Positions 45,086 through 56,889 of a stretch of 64,000 nucleotides of DNA are shown piece after piece. A program made the translations under genes and the position numbers. The number at the start of each line of letters is the position of its first letter. Within the stretch, counting starts at the first letter, position 1. The DNA comes from Primulina eburnea (lineage: Eukaryota > Streptophyta > Magnoliopsida > Lamiales > Gesneriaceae): contig NC_133101.1 of the NCBI RefSeq assembly GCF_022965805.1, positions 17,021,054 to 17,085,053 on the forward strand, read 5' to 3'. The notes below the pieces were generated by a model. That model ran no database searches. It was not told the origin of the DNA and saw only the letters and a list, made by a program, of their open reading frames with translations.

Positions 45086-46300
45086 CATGGCAAAATTATC
45101 ACACAGACAGAGGACCGACGATCTCCTTTGGTGATAACTCTAAAGGTAAAGTTGTGGGAAAACGTAAGATTATCTAATAAAAGATCATTATCAAATATGT
45201 ACTTCTGGTAGATAACATGTGCTATAACCTGATCAGCATGAGCCAACTATGTGACAACGGTTACACGGTTGAATTTCACAAACATATATGCATTGTTAAA
45301 TCTACTGCAAGTAACACGGTGCTAACTTGTCATAGAGAGCAAAATACATACAAGGTAAAATGGAATGATGACTGTCTAAAGGTGCCTACTTGCTTCATTG
45401 GCTTAAATGGTAATAAAAATTGGCTCTGACATAAACGACTTAATCATCTTAATTTCAAATCCATTGCTTTTATTAGTAAGCTTAAGATAGTATCTGGATT
45501 GCCTAACATTGATTTTGCCAAAGATAGAATATGCAATGATTGTCAGCTAGGTAAACAAATTCGCTCAAACTTCAAAAACGAAGGAAGAAACTCATCAGCT
45601 AAATGTCTGGAACATCTCTCCACATGGACTTATTTGGACCTATACCGGTAATGAGCTTAGAAGGAAAGAAATATACCCTTGTGCTAATTGATGACTTCTC
45701 CATTTTCATATGGGTAACATTTTTAAGCTCCAAAGATCAAACCGCGGTTCAACTAATCAAGCTCCTCAAAAGACTACAAAATGAGAAAACTACAGCACTA
45801 GACAGAATCAGAAGTGATAGAGGAACTAAATTTTTGAACCAATCCCTATCATTTTATCTTGAAGATCGTGGCATAAAGCCTGAGCTGTCAGTTGCACAAT
45901 GACCTCACAAGAATAGAGTAACCGAAATAAGGAACCACACACTGAAGGAAGCAGCTAGGACCATGCCGGCAGAATCCGGAATCTCACAGCGGTTTTGGGC
46001 AGAAGCTATCAATACAGCCTGTTATACTCAGAACCGGTGCATGATCAATAAAAATCATGAAAATACTGCATATGAGATCTGGACCGGAAAGCAGCCATAA
46101 GTTGGATACTTCTGCATTTTCAGTTGTAAGTTTTTCATTAATAATAATGGCAAGACACACCTAACCACATTTGAAGTAAAATTTTATAACAGTGTCTTCT
46201 TAGGATACTCAGCAGTGAGAAAAGCATATAGAGTTTAATCAAAGAAATCTCATTGTTGAAGAATTCATACATTTTGTATTCGATGAGTCATCCATGTGTC
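45085..46300 (+). pseudogene. copia protease end, GAG-pre-integrase and integrase, pseudogene
   Basis: ISFGDNSKGKVVG (45120) is the protease tail. 45217-45429 reads MCYNLISMSQLCDNGYTVEF, then a stop replaces the usual tryptophan of WHKRLNHLNF. The integrase core in 45603-45902 reads LHMDLFGPIPVMSLEGKKYT with RSDRGTKFLNQ holding the second aspartate. The QxGxxER-like segment is interrupted by a stop. The C-terminal portion at 45960-46300 continues with frame changes. Confidence 0.8.
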
Positions 46301-48190
46301 ACGACAATAGCAGTAGCAACATTCATGATCTAATCAATAAACTTGATGCTACTAACTTTGAACCAAGCAGTGATGACGAAATAAATTTGGGAGAAACAGG
46401 TGAACACATCTCCGAGCAAAGTCCAACCGCTCAAGAACAGACCCATCAGACAAATGAACTAGAGAACAATCATCAACCTGAGATTGTTCAGATAGAAAAG
46501 AGCCGATGGAACAAGAAAATGACATCACACAACCAACGAAGCAAAATCCACATGGACCATGTCTCTAGTGGAAAAAGAACCATCCACTCGAGCTGGTCAT
46601 CGGTAACTCTACTACTCCTCTTAGAACTAGAAATCAAATGATTAATGAATTTATGCATGATGTCTTTGTCTCCCAGTTAGAACCAAATAAAATTGATGAT
46701 GCACTGCATGATATCAACTGGATAGAGGCTATGCAGGAGGAACTCAATCAATTTGAAACAAGCAAAGTATGGCATCTAGTTCCTCATCCTAATAATATAC
46801 ATGTTATTGGTACTAGATGGTTGTTTAGAAACAAAATGGATGAGAACAGTTCGATAATCGGAAACAAGGCTAGACTAGTGGCTCAAGGCTATAGGCGGGA
46901 GGAAGGAATAGACTTTGATGAATCATTTGCCTCTGTCTCTAGACTAGAAGCAATTAGAATATTTCTGGCATTTGCAGCATTTAAGGATTTTAAGTTATAT
47001 CAGATGGATGTTAAATCTGCTTTTAAATGGCTTGATAAATGAATAAGTTTATGTAGAGCAACCACCTGGCTTTGTTAATCACGTTCATCCTAACAATGTT
47101 TACAAAATAGATAAAGCTTTGTATGGACTAAAACAAGCCCCAAGAGCATGGTATGACAAGTTAACTAAATTCTTGCTAGAGCGTGACTTCTCAATTGGAA
47201 CAGTTGACAAAACTTTGTTTAAATTTTCAAAAGATGGTAACTCGTTATTTGTGCAAATATATTTGGATGATATTATATTTGGATCAACTAATCCTAAATT
47301 ATGCGAGAGATTCTCTAAGATAATGCAGGAGCAGTTTGAAATGAGCATGATGGGAGAGCTGAAATTATTTCTAGGGTTGCAAGTCAAGCAGTAAAAGGAT
47401 GACATCTTCATTAACCAAGCTAAATACACAAAAGATATGCTGAAAAAGTTTGGAGTGGAGAATTGCTCCCTAGCCACTACCCCCAATGAGCTCATCAGAT
47501 GAAGGGGGAATCTCTGTGGACACAGAAATGTATAGAGGATTAATCGGTTCACTGTCATATCTAACCGCTAATCGTCTAGATATAATGTTTGTTGTTTGTT
47601 TATGTGCACGTTTTCAATCTAATCCAATGCAATCTTATTTTACTGTCATTAAACGAATCCTTAAATATCATAAGCGAACTATTAATGTGGGTCTTTGGTA
47701 CCCCAAAGATTCAAGTCTTCATATTTTAGGATATTCAGACGCAGACTATTCCGGTTGCAAAATTGACAGGAAAAGTACTAGTAGTTCATGTCAGCTTTTG
47801 GGCGATAGACTAATATCGTGGTTTAGCAAGAAACAAACATCTATTGCCACATCAACCGCTGAACCGGAGTACCTTGCGGCTGGAAGCTGCTGCGCACAGA
47901 TGGTGTGGATACAACAACAACTCAAAGATTATGGAATTCAAGCCACTGAATCTCCCATCTTCTGTGACAACACAAGTGCAATCGCAATCACATACAATTC
48001 GGTTATGCACTCTCGGACAAAGAATATTGACATTAGACACCATTTTATCCGAGAACATGTCATGAAGAAAGAGATTCGGCTTGAATATGTGCATAAGGAT
48101 CAACAAGCGGCTGATATTTTCACAAAACTGCTACCAGAGGCTAAGTTCTCTTATTTCCGAAATACGCTTGGTTTAATCGATTTATCTTAG
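46294..48190 (+). pseudogene. copia reverse transcriptase and RNase H, pseudogene
   Basis: RT begins in 46638-47042 ([51 protein letters not shown]). A stop at 47040 follows KSAF. 47119-47394 gives [15 protein letters not shown] and the catalytic box as [10 protein letters not shown]. 47486-48190 covers the connection and RNase H: GYSDADYSGCKIDRKSTSS, CDNTSAIAI, HIDIRHHFIREH-like end. The open 234-residue RNase H frame is the best-kept part. Three frame breaks make the whole inactive. Confidence 0.88.
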
Positions 48191-48312
48191 TCATTTGCTT
48201 AACATCCTTAGTTTATTTAATTATTACTAAGTTTGTAATGTAGGAAATAAAAGAAATAGACAGACGACAAGCGGTAAAAACATAATAAAATTTCATTAAT
48301 TAAAGCGAACCC

Positions 48313-48708
48313 TTACATCAGCAATTTTTTTTTCACCACACCTCTCCAGAAGGCCAACCAAGTGGTCAGCCCTCCGATAGAGGTGCACATAAAGCCCTCT
48401 GAGAAGGAAATCCTTCTCAGAGTCCTCTGCTCCTTCAGAAGCATGAGGAGGTAGACAACTTTATTAGAGAAGATGTCTTTGGTATCAGCAACGCGGAGGC
48501 GTCGCTGATACTTCATCAGTGTGGCCACCCCTTTAAAGGTAGCAACAAGCCCTCCCCCGAGGGAGGACTGAAGTTCCTGGACTTTCATCTAGGTTGACAG
48601 TGTCCTTTTCAAGACGTTGTCCTCCAGAGCAGCCTTTCGTGCCGCGATTATTTCTTGAATGAACTCCTTAGTGGGGTCCGGCTCTCTTGAACTGCCTCCA
48701 GTATTCAT
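48313..48708 (-). pseudogene. Small ORF convergent with copia pol, copy 2 (one stop)
   Basis: Starts at 48708 (MNTGGSSREPDPTKEFIQEI), reaches LKRTLST, meets TAG at 48591-48589, and continues in the same frame to 48313: MKVQELQSSLGGGLVATF, KYQRRLRVADTKDIF, LLKEQRTLRRISFSEGFM, TSIGGLTTWLAF. Without the stop the product would be about 131 residues, lysine/arginine-rich at the end. It opposes copia pol and lies between pol and the long extra ORF. It is homologous to 25336-25708, with an equal 39-residue first part. No known domain recognised. Whether the stop is a mutated tryptophan or meaningful is open. Confidence 0.78.
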
Positions 48709-48763
48709 CTTCTCTTATCTTGCTCTGCACTTAACAATGATTCTGTGACAAACCTTCCGGTTG

Positions 48764-48771
48764 TTTTTATA
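48764..48771 (-). promoter_or_regulatory. TATA box of small convergent ORF, copy 2
   Basis: TATAAAAA on the minus strand, 56 bases before the ATG. Aligns with the TATATAAATA of copy 1, and the 5' leader shares GTCACARAATCA in both copies. Confidence 0.6.
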
Positions 48772-49275
48772 GACAAGAACCATATGAAGAATCACCATCA
48801 TAATTACTGACAGGAGGATATGAAGAGTTATCTGTCAAACTACCGTCGTTTCATTACCTGAGGATAAGTTTACTTAATGAATTTTCTTGGGGGGAATATC
48901 GGTTTAGTCAATAAATTAATATGAATTAACCGCCTCCTCTCTAATCATACTAAACAGTTCATTTCATCATTTTGGGCACGTTTTGTTTTCCAAGTCATTT
49001 TCGTAAAAATTATGCAACCCTGCGTCTGCCCTAATTCGATGTGAAGGCTACTTTCTCAAAATTTGAAATCAATCATTTTACTGTCGTCTAAAATTTTAAA
49101 AAAATCCCTCCACAAACAGTCTTCCACGTAGACTGGCTTGTGATTATTCGAACCGGACATTCATACACAAATTCAGCACCATTCATATCTTTAATCTCCT
49201 GTAATCATACGCAATTCCTCTGAAATATTGTATGAGATTTTCTTTCATGTGTGTATTTCGACCTTTCCGCATCAA
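48772..49275. other. Copia spacer between antisense ORF and long extra ORF
   Basis: Holds the shared upstream region of the antisense ORF (to about 48830) and then AT-rich DNA. It could be a divergent promoter region, because the antisense ORF and the extra ORF point away from each other. TATA-like words are too common to choose one for the plus direction. Confidence 0.4.
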
Positions 49276-51825
49276 ATGGCTGCATCCATTGCTCAAAACA
49301 CAATTGCCATCAACTTCGCATCAGTACTCGCCATGACCAACAAGCCAATGAAATCCATGTTTCGTCTGCTTGAGTTTTCTGGGCTTCGTTCATTTCTGGG
49401 GTGCAGTGAGAAGTATTCTAAGAATCTAATTAAGGAATTCTTCGATTCAGCATACATGGAAAACAGAGAAACTATGTGCGCTATTCAAGGGAAAATCTTA
49501 ATTTCATCCAGAAGATGTTTTTTGATTTGTTTAAACTACCAGCAGCTGGACTCACCGACTTCACTACACTTCCAGAGGGCAATATTGAGTTTTGGAAAAG
49601 TAGTTTCTCCGTCACTGAATCTCCAATTTCTTCTCCAACCTGCCAATACGCGATCTGAAGATCAAATTCAGATTTCTGGCTGATATTGTGGCAAAAGGAG
49701 TCCTCACCAAGGCTGGTGCATATGACAAGATAAATTTGGAAAAATTTCTTGTCATGGCCACCATTTCATCAAATCTGAAAGTCAATTGGTCCGATATTCT
49801 GTTCAAAACACTGGTTGCTATGATAAAGAAGGAAAACCAGTCTCAAGGATTTGCGGTTCAAATCTGTCATATGCTAATTGACGCTGGAATTCAACCGGTG
49901 GAAATGACTAAAGTAGGAAAGACCAAGATATTCAACTGGCCAACGGTTGAAAACTTTATCAAGAAAAATCAACCAACTGATGAGGAAATAATCTCTATCG
50001 AAACAGAGACTGTGGTTGAATTTGTGAAGCAAAATAAAACTGAATCAACTCCAAAAGTAACAAAGAGAAAGCTGGTCCTAAAATCCAGCTCTGATGATAA
50101 ATCTATGGACGATGTCCCTGTCTCTCAAGTTTTCAAGAAGAAACGGTCCGAAAAGCCCAAAACAACGAAGATTAAGTTGATTAAACATCTTTCTGTACCA
50201 CTGGTCCCTCCCCCGATCCCGACAATCCCTGCAACAAAGCTCAAAGGTATTCAAATTGCTAAACCAGAAATTGAATCTTCTTACTCAGGAGTACCTATCA
50301 TTCTTTCGACAGACAAGGGAAAATAAATCATGATTGAAGAACCACCAAAACCAACTCAATTCATACAGCCATTGTTCTTACCATAGAACAAGTCTACTAG
50401 ACCGTTCAAAAGAAATTAGAGATATTCTGATCAATGGGTTCAATTTCTAACCGTCATAACCTTTGACTCATTGATTCAAACTAGTAAGATAAAATTTGCT
50501 ACCAAGATTGAAAGGTCCATCTTGGAATGGATAGAAACATCAGATATTCCAACTATTATGCTTCATCGAGACTTCTTGGAAATTCAGATGAAAAAAAATG
50601 CTCTTCGAGAACCGATCCAATTAAGACGGAACAATTTTGTTGCCATTTGCCTTACTGCAAAGGATGACTTAGCGGTTATCTACCAACTTGAAATGGATGC
50701 TCTCTCACTTTCTATGATTGTTGCTCAGATGAGGAATGATCTTCACCTTCCAGTGGTTGAAGAACAAAGTAAGCTTGATTCAAAATTGAAATTTCATGAA
50801 GAACTGAGCTTTGAGATGCTCAAAGATCAATTTACAGCTCCGAACCACCAATATTCATCATCTGATGAGCTTAATAAATCTGCATTGTCAAAAGCACCAG
50901 TCGAAAATTCTTTACTAAGTCACGAGGACAACACCCTCCCACCAGCTGAGACACTCATGCCAGAGGATGCTCCCACTACTGAACAAATCTGCACCCAGGA
51001 TGTTTTAGACCCTCTGCCTGCTTTTCACTCGATCTCTGAGTTTGATATACCTAATCAACCGACTCATGTTGGCCTCTCTGAAATCCAACCAATTTCTGTT
51101 GATGATTCCATGCAATTTTTATCTGACTTTGACAACACTACAACTTACAAAGAGAAATCCCCTTCTCCACAATCTCTTTCTGTTTCTGATCCTCATCAAG
51201 ATGCTCTCCAAGAACCATTGATATCATCTCTCGAAGATCTACAGAAAGACGAGGTAAACATTACATGCATACCTACAGATTCTCCTACATCTGTAGCTAC
51301 GGATTCAAAGGAAGGCACCAGCAATATACCTCTACCTCAAATGTTGATATTAACAAAATTATTGAGGATATAACTGCTGAACTACTTGAGCTTCAGTCAA
51401 CAAAATATGTTGGTAAAGCTTCGTCTTCTCAACCGGTCTCTTTCAAAGCCAGATTACTCTCCGATCAAGCTGCATATGACGAAGAAGAATGCATCGAAGA
51501 AGATTGCCAAAAAGAGATTCTGACTAGACTTGTCAACATGTACCACTCAATTCTTGCTCTTAATCGCGAGCATTTTGATCTAAAAGAGGCTTTCCATTCG
51601 ATGAAGTATGATCTCTGCAAAGACTTTTCTGCCATGATTGCAAGCATCTCCCTACGGCAAGACAAGCATAATTCTTCACATCTCAACATGTGCTTTGAGC
51701 TCTCAGGACAAATAAATCGTCTTCAAACACATGTTGACCAACGCATGAATGACCAAGGACCACAACTTGCAGAAATTATGGAATTTCTTGTTCATGGTGA
51801 TGTCAAAAAGGGGGAAAAAGAGTGA
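49276..51825 (+). pseudogene. Long additional ORF of copia element, position of env-like ORF (broken)
   Basis: From MAASIAQNTIAINFASVLAM it continues KPMKSMFRLLEFSGLRSFLG, FIQKMFFDLFKLPAAGLTDF, KVNWSDILFKTLVAMI, SQGFAVQICHML. Then comes a lysine-rich linker (KVTKRKLVLKSSSDDKS), a serine/proline-rich middle, and a C-terminal helical part (NMYHSILALNREHFDLKEAF, QINRLQTHVDQRM) ending VKKGEKE-stop. Frameshifts near 49480, 49620 and 51300 and stops at 50324-50465 break it; about 850 codons in all. From memory, similar hypothetical proteins are abundant in Lamiales genome annotations. No transmembrane segment or signal peptide stands out, so an envelope role is not supported. Function unknown. Confidence 0.7.
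51805..51822 (+). other. Polypurine tract
   Basis: AAAAAGGGGGAAAAAGAG directly before TGACAAATATTC, the likely LTR start at 51823. It overlaps the end of the additional ORF. The plus-strand primer for reverse transcription in such elements. Confidence 0.7.
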
Positions 51826-52265
51826 CAAATATTCGTTCAGCAAGCACAGATATCAGTTATGAAAGAACTGGAAGAAAGGGCCAAAGCTGAACGTGCAAGT
51901 CAAAAGTAATATTTTGTAAATGATAGATGTTTTGTTTTAAACATTGTAATTTCATGTACTCAATGAAATACAATATTTTTTCTGTCATGTGCCTTATTTC
52001 AAGCTTGCAATAATTATATGTAAAATATTGTATAGCCTTGCAGCTGGTTTTTGTCATCTGTTAAGAAATTATTATTATCCAAAAGTTTTGGTAATCGACA
52101 AATTCAAGATAGTATTTCACTATTTCAGGAAACAGCTGCATATCTTCTGTGTAACAGGTATCAGTTCAACCTCCTTGCTTACCAAATGTCTGCTTCTCAA
52201 CCGGCTAAAGCAAAAAGAGTTTAATCACTTAAACAAAGGATATACTAAAGAAGCCTGACCACTTG
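51823..52265 (+). mobile_element. 3' LTR of copia element, part 1
   Basis: Begins TGACAAATATTC after the polypurine tract and continues AT-rich to 52265, where an LTR-like insertion begins. Parts 2 and 3 are at 55647-56037 and 62868-63570. Confidence 0.6.
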
Positions 52266-55200
52266 TGTAACGCCCCGAAAATTTTAAGATCCACGCAAAC
52301 CACATTCATGCAATTATTAAATTCTTTGTATTTTAATTAAATTGTTTTAATTGCATTAGTTAAATATGTTGTGCATATTTACATGTTTAAAATATACTTT
52401 TCTACATTATTACATTAAAATGTATTTTTAAAGGTTATTCGAGTTGCGATCGAGGAACGGAGACCGAGGGCTGAAAAACATAAAATGTTTTTATTAAATA
52501 ATTATTTTTAATTGTTTAAAATATAGTTGATGGTTTTTCATATTTTTTAAAATAAGGGGTTTTGAGGTAATTTTATACGCCGGGACGTAAATTTTATCGG
52601 TGTTGGATTTTTAATAAAAATGCGAGCTTTTTGGTAACCCGGCTAATAAATTCACAAATTTATTGAAACAAAAACTTTGATAATATTTTATTAAATCTTA
52701 ATTAAGACTAACGGGCTTAATTTAGAGGCTTAATATGCCTAAACCTTATTTAAGTATTTAATTAGTATAACTTATGTAAATCACCCAAACCCTACACCAC
52801 TTTCCCACGCCACCTTTCTGAATTTGGCACCTCAAAATACTCCAAATACAAGGCACACAACACACCAAAAATTGGAAGAAAAAATCGAGAAAGCCAAGGA
52901 GAACTCAAAGCCAAGGTCTTGCTCCGTTCTTCGACGTCGTCAACGAATAATCGTGTGTTAAATACGCAAAGGCACGTCATATTCCTTCTTTTTGTATCTT
53001 TCACACCATAGTAATTATTTAAAATTGTTTTGCATGAATAACAAGGCACGCACCTTATTATTTTCGTATATGCATATTATATGATTTTTAAAACATGAAT
53101 TTTGATCCAAAAACCAGGAATTTCATGTATCTAAGGGGCTGCCATGATTAGGAGATGTTAGTGTCATGTTTTACACAAGTTTAAAGAGTCCTAATCCCCC
53201 CAAAACACTGCAAACAAGAGTAAAAGAAGCCTGGAACCGTAGAATAGAAAAAAAAAACATCAAGTAGGGGCCGTGAGTTTTGCAAAAATTTCATGGGACT
53301 TGATCACTATGCATGGGGTCTTGGGGTTCGACCAGGTCTCAAGGGGGGCACGGGCTGGACGTGAGTCAGGGTCAAGAAGGGTCCTAGCCCTGGAGCGCAA
53401 CTTTGGAGGAGTCCCATACAGAAGGGACTCCTCGCGCAAGAGCAGGTTTCTAGACTTGCTGATGAAAGGGCTCACGGCTGGCATGGGGGCGAGCCGAGGG
53501 GGGTCCTATGGGGTCTAAGGTAGATGGCCTAGGGTCAGGCTAGGGGTTGGTGTGGGTTGGCTGGCCGGTGGCTTGAGAGAACAAGGAAAGTGAGGATGGC
53601 AGCAAACGCGCAGGTTGCTGTCCTTGAGTCCTGGGGTTCGCAGCTTGGGTTCTATGGTGTGGGCTGGTCTGGGCAGGGTCTGGGCATGGTCCAGGGAAGG
53701 TTAGGGTCATGTGGGCGCGGTGGTGGCTCGGCTGGGAGAGTCCTAGTTGGGTTAGGAGTCCTAGACATACAAGGAAGCACACACACAACACAGCAGAATA
53801 TTGGGTCGAGTTCCAGGGAGTTTTGAGCGGATCAGGGCTGATTCTTTGGACTGGGCTTGGTCACAAGGGTCCCTAGGTGGGTTGGATAGGTTTTGGTTCA
53901 AAGTGGCTCGGGCGTGGCTCGAGTAAATTGGGAGATGGCTCGGGGTGTTCGTCGATGTGTCAAAAACGAGATTTTAATAACTAAAATTGATTCCATGGGT
54001 CCACGGGTGTGGCTCATGACTTGGAAGGATAGAATAAATCATAAAAATTTTATGTTTGAAATTTGGGATCAAAATAATGAGTTTTGGATTTATTGGGATT
54101 TAATCGCCGAACGAAACGTTAATTAACGAATTAATTAGAAAGCCTAGTTTCAAGCTTTATAAAATTATGCAAATTTATATTTAGCTCAAATAATTATTAT
54201 AAGTCTAAGTTTTTAATTTGTGAATTTTATATTAAGGTTTGGTTTAATTCGGGATTAAAACGCAGTAATACGTCTTATTTAAAGATTAAATTAAAAGTCC
54301 CCGATTTAATCTAAATAAAAATATGATAAAATTCATGTAAGCTTAAATAATTATTTGGGACATGTTAGACTCAATAAAATTAATAAAAAATCAAAAATGT
54401 GGAATTTTACGTCCAGGGGTAAAACGGTCTTTTTACACCTAAAATTAGTAAACGTCATGGCAGTGCTCTAAATGCTGTTTTTATGATATTATGATTATTT
54501 TTAAATGTTATGAAATGTTCATGATTAAATTATGATTTTAAAATGTCTAAGGGATTTTTATAATTTTAAGGAAGACATTTAAAAGACATGTTGAATGCTT
54601 GGTTTCAAAAACAAAAATTTTATGTTATGCATGATTTTATAAAGTAATGAGAATGTTAAACGTTGAAGGGAGTGAAGTAATTGTGATTAATTCGATAATG
54701 TTGGAGATATCGTGAGGGTGACGGTCTCAGTGGGAGCCCGACGATCGTATTTTCATCATTACGAATAAGAGGTAACGGTATATGGTTCGGTAAGAATGGG
54801 AATATCGTGAGGGAAAAAGACCCCAGAGGGAACCCATTTATCGGAAAAGGCCCCAGAGGAAACTCCGACGATCGTATTTATATTCTAAAGAGGATAGGCC
54901 AGGGCCAGTTGACCGGTAAGAGTGTTGCTAGTATCCCCCGCCGCCCAGTACTGTGGTTTCATGTAGATGGATCCATCGATTTTTGAGGTTTATGTCATGT
55001 TGAGGAAATTCACAATTAATTATCTGAATTCAACAAAGGAAAATGAAAAAAAAAAATGTTTATGATCATGTTAAAGATTTTATGTCATGTTGAGGAAATA
55101 GGAAAAATTTAAAGTTTATGTTTGCATGTCATGAAAAAATTAGTTTTACGTAAAAGTATTTTTACTGTTGCATGTGGTTTTATACGTATTATTTGTTATA

Positions 55201-55641
55201 AAGATTATGGTGTGTTGAGTCTTTAGACTCACTAGGTGTGATGGATGCAGGTGAATTTGAGGGAGGTCATGATGGATGATTTGACTAGACTGAAGGTGCA
55301 CACAATTCGAGGACCAGCGCTTCTACTTTTTCCGCATTTACGATTTATGATTCATGATTTATGTTAAGATTTTAAGACTATTTATTTATGCTTTGGAGAG
55401 ATTTTTGGGAGTTTTAGTATGTGCTATACTTTTCAAATTTGTTGCTTTTTAGGTTGGGTAAAACAGTTGACGATTTCATTTTTATGACTATTTAACTTGA
55501 TTTTTAAAATGCTAGTCGGATGATGTTTTATATTAAAAGGGGAAAATATATATTTTCATGTGGTAAATGTACATGGCCGAAAATTGAGTGTTAAAAAAAA
55601 TTTCTAATACTTTTAAAGCAACAAAAAAGGCAGACATTTCA
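52266..55641 (+). mobile_element. Gypsy-type solo LTR (about 3.4 kb) inserted in copia LTR
   Basis: Starts TGTAACGCCCCGAAAATTTT. The interior shows gypsy-LTR wording (GTCTTTAGACTCACTAGG, then TGGATGCAGGTGAATTTGAG at about 55218-55262). A GC-rich, G-rich island occupies 53260-53950. The left flank ACTTG (52261-52265) recurs at 55642-55646, giving a possible 5-bp target duplication. The inferred right end CATTTCA is less typical than TACA, so this edge is uncertain. No pol genes. Confidence 0.6.
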
Positions 55642-55646
55642 ACTTG

Positions 55647-56037
55647 ACTTTCAGATCGCTAATAAGTCAACCACTTAGAGAAAAGAAGATGAACTTCTCA
55701 ACCGGTGGATTCAAAGACATCATTAAAGAGGGTTATTTATTTCATATTCAATGAAAGACATTCTCTGACCGATTCAGGACTTTCAATAGTTTCCACTACT
55801 TCAAAATTAACTTGTTCCTACATTAGTCCCAAGAATGATCTGCATTTATATCATTATCCCATAAAGGAAAGATCATTTATCTTACAAAGATCTGAGGATA
55901 AAATCAGTTGCCATAAACGGTAACTCTGTAATCAACTCTTCAAAGAACGGGACTCAAGGAAATGCCAGCAAAGAGAACATTTAATGCATGTCGGAAGAAC
56001 ATTCAATGCATATCCGAGGAACATTAAATGCAGTTGC
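55647..56037 (+). mobile_element. 3' LTR of copia element, part 2
   Basis: Contains the tandem-like phrase GAACATTTAATGCATGTCGG / GAACATTCAATGCATATCCG / GAACATTAAATGCAG at 55976-56033, typical of promoter-proximal LTR DNA. Broken at 56037 by the CRM element. Confidence 0.6.
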
Positions 56038-56889
56038 TGATGTGAATCCTCGTACGAATAAATAGCAAACACGATTAAAATCGAATCGCGCCCTCTATTC
56101 AATAACGACAAGGATCGATGCGTGTCCCGATCTTTTGAATCAAGTTTGAATTTGTGATATTCACCTATAAATTATAAAAACTTAGCAACAAATAATCACG
56201 ATTAAACAATTGAGAAACAGACGAACCTTCAAAGAACTTGTCCTTGACAATCCGTATGAAATCAATCGACAAATGCCACAAAGTTAAAACTTTGATAAGT
56301 TTGATTTTGGGTTGACAAAGCAAGAGCCTTGAAAATTTTGAGAGAAAATTCTCAAAAGTTGATAAACTCAAAATAAAATCTGAATTGTGTGTAAAATTTC
56401 GTGCAGATATCCTTACATATCAAAAAGATATCAAAATCTAGTTACCAAACAAATTAAAACACTAAATAAGGGAAATAATAATTTCTCGGAACAGTATCCG
56501 CTCCGGGCGGAAGGTCTTCGGCGCTCCGTTTCCTCGGTTCGCGCTCGGGCGGTAAATTTTATCCGCTCGGGCACGAGGTCTTCGCATATTTATTTTCTGG
56601 ACTCACATGTAGCGCTCGGGAGGTAGTTTACATCCGCCCGGGCGCGATGCTTTCGGGTTCCTTCAACATTTAATGCTTGAATAATGCTCTTTTGGCTCTC
56701 GAACTCACTCCCATGCGTCACGAACCCTTTGACACTTTGCCCCTTGCACGTAAGCCCTCCTTGATTGTTCATAAACAGCCCATTCAATGCGTCCTTGAAT
56801 TTCTTCATTCGCCCCTCGTGATTGGTGTTTCTGGCAACTCTAACGGATCACATGCTTTCCTCAGAGCTGGACCACTCGTTTTCGCATCA
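56038..56889 (-). repeat. 3' LTR of CRM element
   Basis: 852 bases. Compared with the other LTR it lacks about 24 bases around 56500, exactly one palindrome's loop and arm. By eye the LTRs differ at a few per cent of positions, suggesting a not very recent insertion. Confidence 0.9.
56541..56645. repeat. GC-rich palindromes in CRM 3' LTR
   Basis: Two imperfect palindromes at 56541-56574 (GCGCTCGGGCGG ... CCGCTCGGGCAC) and 56612-56645 (GCGCTCGGGAGG ... CCGCCCGGGCGC), 71 bases apart. A third is collapsed by deletion at about 56500. Confidence 0.85.

Noticed and set aside
49276..51825. Retroviral-type envelope gene
   Set aside because: Position fits, but I see no signal peptide, membrane segment or cleavage site.
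53257..54126. Several overlapping ORFs at 53.2-54.1 kb
   Set aside because: G-rich LTR DNA; frames on both strands overlap and none shows a domain.
56387..56626. ORFs in CRM LTRs (also 62338-62882)
   Set aside because: Duplicated in both LTRs, overlapping the palindromes and antisense to the element; shadows.
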